From Cubamyces lactineus (taxonomy: Eukaryota; Basidiomycota; Agaricomycetes; Polyporales; Polyporaceae), in contig JACDTU010000015.1 in the NCBI GenBank assembly GCA_022376465.1, positions 248,001-312,000 on the forward strand: a stretch of 64,000 nt of DNA. The letters are read 5' to 3'. The notes under the pieces were generated by a model. That model made no database searches. It was given only the letters and a program-made list of their open reading frames with translations, and had not been told where the DNA came from. The translations under genes were made by a program, and so were the position numbers. Positions 55,608 to 64,000 of this stretch are shown here, one piece after another. How positions within the stretch are numbered: the stretch's first letter is position 1; each line of letters opens with the position of its first letter.

Positions 55608-58600
55608 CTTTCTTGAGAAACTTCAAGCAGCTAGAGGAAGCAGAACCAGAGATGCGAGAGAGTGAGCTGCCCGAGGGGAGTGAGAGTGAGAGCAAGCGCG
55701 TCTGCCACAAAGTCCAACGCTTTGGCGCCCGTTCTCCAGAACGCAACGAGCGCTGAACTTGCCACGTGCATTAGACGCTTGGTAGGGCATCACCCGGAAA
55801 AGGCAACTTTCTTAGAACTTGAGTCGCGGTCCGCGGAGGGCAGCCCCGTGGATTGAAGCCGCTTGACAAATCCTGCGACATATTTCATAGACAAAATATG
55901 ATTTAACAAAACTCTTAAGAGAAAGCGAGGGTATCGGAATGTCCAACAACATAGGTATCAGAGTAAGAGCAATGTTAGTGTGTGCGTCTTCTCCTGCAGT
56001 GCACACGGCTGATGACCCGCAGGGCCTCCGGATATGCACTACAAGAACCTGGTCTAGTGTACCTAGCTGCGGCGGGGATAGCAAGGACATGTCCAAGGAC
56101 ACCTGATGCAAGCTTTCATGTGCAACTGTCGACTTGGTCTCGACTAGCAGCAGAATATCACGATTTCGCCACTGAACGCCGTTCGTAGCTCCGGGACGGC
56201 TATGGCTTAGACCAACCAGAGCGCCGTCGCCACAGGGTCTTTCTAGGTGCCCGGATGAAAACATCATGATCTCGAACATAAGTGAGCGCGGGAAGGAGAG
56301 CGATACGCCGGAGATACGAACGCAGTATGAGTCCGCACCGTGCACCGAGACGAGCGACGGGCTGCGACGCGCGCGGGGGCCGACCGCGGTCGTGAACTAG
56401 TGGCGTTGTTTTGCGATATGCGTACGCGGATGAAGCGGCGATATGCAGCGTGCTAACCAACTAGCATGCTAGTGCATATGGTTCCGTGAGAGCGCACCGG
56501 CGACTGCGATTGTATGCACTGGCTGCATGCCGCTGATGGCATTTGTAGCACGCTCGCAGACTAGATACAGTAGGAAGGTACTAGGGCGAACGCGTCGAGC
56601 CGCGGAAGGAGCTAGCCCAGAGGCGGTTTGGTGCGAGTCAGCGTCGCTGATGGGGCCGAGACAGCCGGGGGTGCACCGGGCGCGGAGGAACGGATTCATG
56701 CTGAAGGTTGCTGAAGGTTATGTCGTCGGAGCGGGTGCGTTGTGCCACAGCAACTTTACACCAGTCATATGGACGGAATTCATAATGAAGTGGCGTAACA
56801 TGAACGGAATCGACGTGGGCAGATGTAAGCTTGAACGCCTCCTGTGAGCGTAGATGGTTCACGTCAGCTAATGGCCAACGGCTAGGCTCTCAGGTAGAGC
56901 ACTATCAGCATCATTCCACCGTGACGGAGGAACGCACTTGTCCGATCTCGGGCTATGTCCCAGACTGTTTCGAGCTTTGAATGAACACCGGAGACAAGAG
57001 TCAAAAGGTCTGAGGGTGAAGCTCTGAGGCCTGGGTCGCTGCCTCGAAAGGGAATCGTTAGCCGTTAGCAGTACCCGGAGTTCATGGAGGTGGTCGAGCG
57101 GAAGGTTGTCCTCGGAGCCCGGACATCCCGAACGGAGAGATCGGCGGACGGACCGGCCCAGCCCCGGACAAGTCCGGCAGCCCAGCGCCTCGGACGTATT
57201 GTACTCCTCGAGAGCTAGCGCCGATTAGATGACTGAGCTCAGGCTTGAGCTTGCGCTTGACAATGTTCTTCCCTCGAAGCCGGTTATGACCACTACCCTG
57301 ACTACTGTCCCATGTTCTTCATGTAAGTCTAATGGGTCACCCAGCTAACGTTGTACTACTTTCATAACACAGAGTTTACGCTTGTGAGGATGACGCTTGA
57401 CAGATACTTGGAACTTGGAATGCGCACGGATGCCTAGCGAGACACACAAGGACTTCGCGTCAATAGTAGGAATCCAGAAACTGGCAGAGGCGACGGTTTG
57501 TATTCAGTCGAAGAGCTCATCTTTGCACCCCGGAACCTGAGCTACACGTGTCGGCCACGCTCTCGAACTACTCGTATCTCCTATAGGCGACCCGCTCGTC
57601 GTCTTGGCGCAGGAGGAGCAGCGACACACAAACGGCGCACAAGGCGCGACTTTTCGGGCCATCTGCAGAGAGCCTATCTCGTCCCTTCGCATAATGAAGC
57701 CGCGCATAGAGTGAATGCCGGTCCGCAGGAGGGAACTGCGCGCCGTAACATGGGAGTAGGTGCGCGATTCGTGGTTCCTTGTGCCTTGTGCATGTGTCTT
57801 CACTGCCGTCTGTCTATCTCGTGATGTCGAGGCGAGGGATATCGCAATGGCCTGGCTACCCAACGCTCCATGGCAACAAGAACTCGCCGTGCGGGAGCGA
57901 TGCCCGTGGGCTCGCTCCGCGTTGACGCAAGCTTCTTGGAACGGGGCTCTGGTATACTTCGGGTCATCTGCTTGCTCCCCGGAAGACCGATATGTCCAGT
58001 ATACGTTGTACAAGGCACATCACCGTCGCAACGCTCACGGTTGCGATGGTGTGATTGCAACAAGCTCTTCAGGCCCAATACAGCTTCCTCCGCTCGTCTC
58101 CGAGCTCGGGCTCTTGATTGAAATCAACTCGACGAGCCTTTTTGACAGTTATGATGTTCCTCTCCTCCCAGCTGCAGCCAATCTTTCTCAGTCGACACCT
58201 CCATATGGCCGTTCCACTCGAACACCACCAATGGGCTCTCAGGTATGTTAGGTAAGTGACGGGTTCAGATCAAGCTGGTGTGAAGTGATATCACTGACGA
58301 GATGCAATCAATCACCTTGCAAAACAGTGCCGCTGTCCATACACACTGACACTACTTCTGAGGAGTCTCCGAGGATGCGGCCAGTGACAGTCTTGTGATG
58401 ACTAGTTGCGCACAATGTCCGATCTGCGAAGGCGGTTATGTTGTACGCTCTGCGGGGACTGATGACTGCAGCTGCGGACAACCCGGCGAACGAAAGAGCT
58501 TTGGATCTGCACCTGTCCCTGGCGACTATCGTTTCGGCGGAAATCTGGGTGTGGCCTCAGATGACTCTCCCTTTGTCGCGTCAGTCCCACGCACCCAAAC

Positions 58601-60427
58601 TCTACAGGCAAGACGCGCGTTCCCCCGGCTTCCACCTCTGATCTTAGCTGCCACGTTAGCGCCTGAGCGTGGCATGTCCGAACGCAAAGCATTCGTCCAT
58701 CGGGCTGCTTGCGGATTGGCCATGTCATCCGATCACTTCTAACAGATAGAAACTGCAAGGCTTCTTGCTCACGGCACGTCCCATCAAGGTCAACTAATCC
58801 TTGTTCAGTCGCTCAGCTCCGCGCTCTGGGTCTCGAAGATGGCTAGTTGGGCTGCCTTGGTCTATTCTCAGTCGGTCAATCGCTCGGTTTGCTCGTGGAA
58901 CAGCTTCCCGCAGTCCAAGCATGTCGTGCTCCACGTCTTGCGCAATCGACTCTTCTCTTGCTCTCCCTTCCACTCCGCGGCGTCCGATTACCACTAGAGC
59001 GTCGGGCGTTCCCATCGATCGCACCTGATGACAAACGCGGTGTGGGAAGTCGAAACCAGTTCGCCCGTCGTTGAATGAAGGCATGGATCCACCCCATGAG
59101 TCTTGAACGTACCTCGGAGCAGGCGCGAAGGCGAGAAGGCCTATGAGAATGGCCGGCGGGGCCAGCACTCGTCCTAATTCAGCTGTGCTAGTGCAGCCGC
59201 TGGATGTCACTTTGGGCTGCTCACTACAACGTCGCGATGCTGTGCTGAGAGACGTGGATTGAAGCGGACATCGCCAACCAACCCGTACGTTCCGAGCCTG
59301 TTCGGCTGTGATGGCTGCCTTCCACGACTTGACGACCACATGGACAGACGAGGCGTGGGGCTTCCTCGCAGACACTCACGCTAGGCACCAACTGACCGTC
59401 AGCTGCGACGTCTCCCCTGATCACGCACTGCGCGGGTCCGAGCGCCGTACAATGGCCGACATGGGCCCGGCTCGGTCGTTTGTATCGATGCTGTCCCTGG
59501 AGGCCTTCCTGGCGTGCTGTAGCGCATGACGGGGGCTTGCCTTTGGTGTGGAGTTGGGTGCGAGCAGCCTCCACGCCACGCCGTTGACGTACAGGTTACG
59601 GTTCGCGAGTTCTTATCGCATGTCGCCTCTGCGGTTGCGCAGCTCTCTTGAGGGACCATGCACCCTATGTTTATCGAGATTTTCCCGAGAGATTGCCTTC
59701 GTATGCTATCCTCACGACTGGTGCGTTGCGCTCGCGGACGGTGGGAGTCGCCGTGCAGCTGTCCTCCGCGTTGTTCCCCCGTGCGTGCGTTCCACCAGAA
59801 GGCGTCCGGGCGACGTCCACGGTGTCAGATCCGTCTCGCTGCCATTCCTCCGTCAACGATGGCGGTGATGGCGAGGGGGCCCGGGGGAAGTCTGGCACTG
59901 GCGGTGGTCACTGGTCGGCCGCGGGCCGCGTCTGCTTCACAGATTAGCGGGAAGCGGGGCGATTGTTCCAGTTCATGCCGTCGGGCGAATAATGCGATCT
60001 CAGCGTCAGCGCGCGACACGATGGTTGGATTCCGAGCACAGCGTCGATCCGAGGGTTCTGTGACAATGGAAGGGCGCGGTCTCGATTAAATTCGTTTTGA
60101 TTCCGCCCGCGAGTAATGTGCCAGATCCAGCCGGTGCGGGGACCGGGCGTTGCCGCAAATGGCTCTTGACACTAAACCGCCATCTCTCTGCTCGCACAGC
60201 CTGAATTCTACAACAAGGGGCCCTTATTTCTTGATGAGCGCGGGCTAATTATCCTTCTGGAACTGGGACTTTCACCTCTGCGGTTCTGGGAACTGCTTAC
60301 TCTAGACCTCTCGTCCAAAACATATAAAAGCTGGAGGCTTTGGGGGGCTGCACTCGACCTGGGACTCGGTCAGCTCGCAAACTCGACGACTTAATTCTTT
60401 GGCGACACCTCGGTTCAAGTTCCTGCT
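55608..60427. other. Stretch of 4.8 kb without a recognisable gene
   Basis: All frames here are under about 195 codons, overlap on both strands and show no family motif, signal peptide followed by repeats, or conserved splice pattern. No LTR, terminal inverted repeat or tRNA was found by eye. The last few hundred bases are the promoter region of the NifS-like gene, with CATATAAAAG at 60320-60329 (about 100 bp before the start). Fast-evolving genes, degraded transposons or RNA genes could be hidden here. Confidence 0.45.
60322..60328 (+). promoter_or_regulatory. TATA box of the NifS-like gene
   Basis: TATAAAA in ACATATAAAAGC lies about 100 bp before ATG 60428, a usual distance in basidiomycetes. 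Confidence 0.6.
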
Positions 60428-62608
60428 ATGGGCAACTCTCACTCCCGCACACCCTCTGTCGGCCTGGACTCGCGACACGCACCGAGCGTGCCGGTCCTCC
60501 ACCGGAAGCGCTCGTCAGCCTTCTCTGCTCTCACACTCGGCTGCACATCTGCTCCCTATGCTGCATCTCTGCCTAGCTATCGTGAATATCCCTTCCGCGA
60601 AGACCACTCTTTTAGCGACCGCGATGAGAAACGGAGCTTCGACCCGCCCCCGCTCTACGCTATTTCTACGACACCGGACATCATCGAAGACGCCGCGGCA
60701 GACGCTTACAAGGCCTTCCTGAAGGAGTACCCGCAGTACCAACTGACGTGGATGCTGGACGCCCTCCGGCGCTGCGACTTTGCCAGATTGGATCGGAGCG
60801 GGGAAACATACGTCGACTACATGGGCGGCTCGCTGTACCCGGAAAGCCTCATACGCGTCCACAACGGCTTCCTCCAACGCAGCATCCTTGGAAACACGCA
60901 CTCGGTCTCGAACACGTGCGTATGATGATGACGACTTGACTTCTCCTGCCCCATATGTATTTCTCGCGCCCAGAGGCAGGCCTTTGGGTGGCCTTCCGTC
61001 CCTGGGCTGGACCCGCCGCTTTTGGCAGCCGTCGGCACCGAGCGCCGCGACGTCCATTCTCGTTCCCATCCCAATCCGTCTTTCGCACGATCCTGTCTGT
61101 GTACGCCTGATGGGCTCGCTCGCTGACGCGCCGCTTTCGGTTACAGGTCCCGGCTCTCCGCAGCATGCGCCGCCGAAGCGCGCCAGGCCGTCCTCGCCTT
61201 CTTCCGCGCGCCACCAGGCTACACCGTCGTGTTCACCGCCAACGCCACCGGCGCGCTCAAGCTCGTCGGCGAATCGTTCCCCTTCGGTGCCGGCAGCGCG
61301 TACGTGCTCGGCGCCGACTCGCACAACAGCGTGCACGGCATCCGTCAGTTTGCGAGGCGTCGCGGCGCCGAGGTGTGCTACATCGAGTCGACGGACGTCG
61401 GTGGCTTTGATGTGGCGGAGGCTAAGGTACGCGTGCAGTGCATCCGCGGCGCACTCTGCGGTGTCAGCCTTTGAATAATTGGGGCTGAACTTTATCGATA
61501 GGCCGTGCTCACGAGACATCGCCCAAGCGGCGACGGGGCTGCTCCGAGCCTGTTCGCGATGACGGGACAGTCGAACATCTCAAACTCGAAGAACCCGCTC
61601 TCGCTGATTGAATTCGCAGCATCGCAGGGCTACTGCACGCTCCTGGATGCCGCGGCGCTCGCGCCTACGTCTGTGATCTCCTTGACGGAGACCCCCGTTG
61701 ACGCAATGGCCGTTAGCTTCTACAAAATGTTCGGCTTCCCCACTGGCGTCGGCGCGCTCGTGGTGAAGGAGTCGTTCCTCGCTCGCCTCGACCGTCCGTG
61801 GTTCGCCGGTGGGACTGTCGACGTGGTCCAAGCCCCTGGTGCGATTGTGACCATGACCGCGGAGCTCCATGAACGATTCGAGGTAAGTCCCTTGCGCCAC
61901 GGCGCGTCCAGCTTGCGAGGCTCGCGCATCTGCTGACGATGCATTGCAGGACGGCACCATCAACTACCTAAACCTACCTGCGATCACCGACGGCCTGCGA
62001 TTCCTCTCCGCCTACCTTCCCTTCCTGCCCCTCCGCCTCTCTTCACTCACGCGCCACCTCATCACGTCACTGTCAGAGCTTCGGCATGACACCACAGGCA
62101 CGCCCGTCGTGCAGATCCTCTCGCGTCGGCCGAGCAAGACGGTCAAGTCCGTAGGCGAACAGTCCGATACCGGCTCGGTCGTAGCGCTCCTCTTCCTACT
62201 CGTAAGCGCGATTGCCCTCTTGGTGCCCGGCGCGATCCCGCTCTCATCGCTGACGACATGCATCGGCTGCAGCCCAACGGACAGATGCTCCCGAATTCTT
62301 TCGTCGAGTACGCCGCGTCAAGACAAAACATCTCGCTGCGCACGGGGTGCATGTGTAACCCCGGTGGCGCCGCGTCGCTGCTCGGGCTGCGGGACGCGAT
62401 GGCGGCGCTTCCCTGCGACGCGACGCTGCGAGCCTTCGAGCAGTATATGGGCCGGGAGCTCGGAGTCGTCCGGATAAGTCTAGGCCTGGCGAGCGACTTC
62501 CGCGACGTGTGGCGGGTCATCCAGTTCGCGAAGCTCCTGGGCGACACCACCGCGCGCACAGCGATGTGGGACGAGTGGCTGCAAGACAAAACCGGTGTCG
62601 CACTATGA
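60428..62608 (+). CDS. Moco sulfurase-like PLP enzyme (NifS domain only), 578 aa
   Basis: The join is 60428..60915, 61147..61426, 61502..61882, 61950..62201, 62273..62608. This is an aminotransferase class V (NifS-like) fold resembling the N-terminal half of molybdenum cofactor sulfurases (HxB/ABA3/MOCOS). YVDYMGGSLYPES, VVFTANATGALKLVGE and DSHNSVHGIRQFA are typical; the PLP lysine is in SFYKMFGFPTGVGAL (about residue 331) and the catalytic Cys pair in RTGCMCNPGG (about 493). The C-terminal MOSC domain of true Moco sulfurases is absent: the stop at 62606 follows the last NifS helix. The first 80 residues are low complexity. It may act on another acceptor or be a paralogue with its own role. 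The first intron is long (231 nt), the others 67-75 nt. Confidence 0.85.
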
Positions 62609-64000
62609 CCTTTGGGGTCTTAGCGTGAGTATGCGACGCCGCACTCGGCTTGGCTGCACTTGCTCGGACTGGGACTCTCGGAACGGACTCGGAGGACTTT
62701 CTTGGCTTTTATTCTCAGGTTTTCGCATGCATCATCTGGCTACGCCTCTCTGGCTATGTATAACGTCGTGTATCACTTCCATCTCAGCATATGCGCTGTC
62801 CCCCCGCTGTAGCATCAGATCTTCCACATATGTAGGCTCGCGACTCCGATATGAATACAATCTTTCCGCATCTCCACGTCATTAGCCTCTCGACTCGGCG
62901 CAGTGTGCTCCACATCCGACATTAGCTTTACAGTGAGAGCAGGGAAGCTGCCAGTGCGATGGCGCCATAGGACGAGGCTGACGCCAAAACCTACCCCGCG
63001 GATGATCGAGGGCGCAAGACAAACGGCATGTTGTGTGGCTGATACAGCCTGCGGGAAGCGCACGGCGTGTTCGAGTTCGATCGACAGCTCGATTGGGCGC
63101 GTGAAGGGCGCGGTGCACCTCGACCCCCTACCGCCGCCGGCACCGAACCTCTCGTGCGCACACAGACACACAGATCGCGTTGGCGTTGAGTAGCCACGTG
63201 TGCTGGTGTGAGATCTGCGCGGCGCAGTGGGATCTCGCGGTCGGCTGGGAGACGCACTGGCAGCCGTGCGCCGGGCAGGAGAGCAGTGCTTCTGCGAGAT
63301 CGTCGATCGCTCGTCGAGATGGACGTTGAGATGTGGCGGAGCCAGCCCCTGTCAGTGTCACACTCGCACACACTCCGAGTCGCACCCCGCCGCGAGTGCC
63401 CGTCCGCTGCACTGGGCTGCCAGTCGGCCGTCGTCCGCGTCCGCTGGAGTAGTACTCGGCCCAGAGGCGAAGAACGCGGCGAGTTGGTGCCAGTGTATTT
63501 TGGTTGATGCTGATCTGATCGTGCGCGATCGCGACTTGCCCCAACAGGAGGGCTCGGCGGTGCACTCGGGCTAGTGGATGCTGCCAGTGTCACTTGCGTT
63601 GCGGCCCAGAACCCTTTTGCTTCCGTGGGCGTGGCTTCGATGCGGGAGAACGGATCGCCGTGCGTCATGCTGCATATCGAGTTCGCATTACGTCGAGCGG
63701 GCGGTCGCTTGCACTGCTCACCACCAGGTAGGCTGCGACATGCGACCCGATGGGTCCGAAGATGAGCTGTCTGAGTCAGTGTGTAGTAGACTTTCGACCG
63801 TAGAATGCATTCGGATGAACACTTGTGTCCTACCCGAACACGCCAAAGTCATGCGATCAGCATACATAGCGAGTTCATGCAATACTTGGGTAGGATGGGA
63901 AGCACGTCGGGCCCGCCGGGGAGTCGAAGATGATCGATGAACGCTCGTGCGGGACTCATGTCTTGGTCTCACAATTAAGATAGCAAGCATCCGAGAAATG
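62609..64000. other. Right end, 1.4 kb without a recognised gene
   Basis: The sequence after the NifS-like gene is GC-rich from about 63000 to 63500. A minus-strand frame of 225 codons (62991-63668) has Arg/Ser/Pro-rich composition and overlaps equally open frames on the other strand, so I do not call it. Confidence 0.4.

Noticed and set aside
57760..58251. Plus-strand frame of 163 codons in the gene-poor stretch
   Set aside because: No homology, no clear splice structure, overlapping frames on both strands.
60515..61519. Minus-strand frame of 334 codons
   Set aside because: Antisense to the NifS-like gene and its first long intron; GC-rich shadow without motifs.
62991..63668. Minus-strand frame of 225 codons at the right end
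   Set aside because: Arg/Ser/Pro-rich, no motif, with equally open frames on the opposite strand; typical of GC-rich noise.
1..64000. CRISPR arrays, operons, riboswitches, rRNA genes
   Set aside because: Nothing of this kind is visible, and the spliceosomal introns show a eukaryotic nuclear sequence.

Overview
The window reads as a stretch of a basidiomycete (mushroom-forming fungus) nuclear genome, most likely from the Polyporales or a near relative. The genes are dense and cut by many 49-85 nt introns with GT(or GC)...AG ends and CTGAC/CTAAC-like branch sites. The content fits too: a class I hydrophobin remnant, an F-box/LRR protein, Ty1/copia elements and a eukaryotic tRNA-Ile(AAT). I worked from the sequence alone with no searches, so family names rest on recognised motifs.

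Left part (1-17.4 kb): tandem paralogues of an unknown LRR-like family. The first is intact but cut by the window edge. The second is a pseudogene split by a complete copia element (3913-9162, two 443-bp LTRs, GACCA target-site duplication). Next comes a head-to-head pair of unknown genes called here A (minus, zinc-ribbon-like N-terminus) and B (plus), then an F-box/LRR gene.

Middle part (18-36.5 kb): an RS-domain, three-RRM mRNA-binding protein gene (Gbp2/Hrb1-like) is interrupted inside RRM3 by a second copia element (20247-26613, two 559-bp LTRs, GGCGA duplication). It is followed by an APH-family kinase-like gene, a hydrophobin whose 3' half has been replaced by a duplicated piece of the F-box locus, a secreted serine beta-lactamase-family protein, a tRNA-Ile gene, an SR-rich SCI1-like protein and a secreted Ser/Thr-rich tandem-repeat protein.

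Right part (36.5-64 kb): a gene-poor 3.4 kb stretch, then an inverted second copy of the head-to-head pair (B' minus, A' plus). After that come housekeeping genes: ELP1 (Elongator subunit 1, 21 exons), a DUF1479 oxygenase, a saccharopine dehydrogenase-like oxidoreductase and the spliceosome factor CWC15. A 4.8 kb stretch without a recognisable gene and a NifS-like (Moco sulfurase-type) protein close the window.

The main story is structural: two young copia insertions with 2 and 3 LTR differences, each in a multi-exon gene that also carries nonsense codons; a 0.8 kb segmental duplication that makes a chimeric hydrophobin ORF; and an inverted duplication of an uncharacterised divergent gene pair, the best candidate here for an undescribed system. 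The exon joins given for RRM, beta-lactamase, SCI1-like, ELP1, DUF1479, oxidoreductase, CWC15 and NifS-like genes all keep frame to the stop by hand count.
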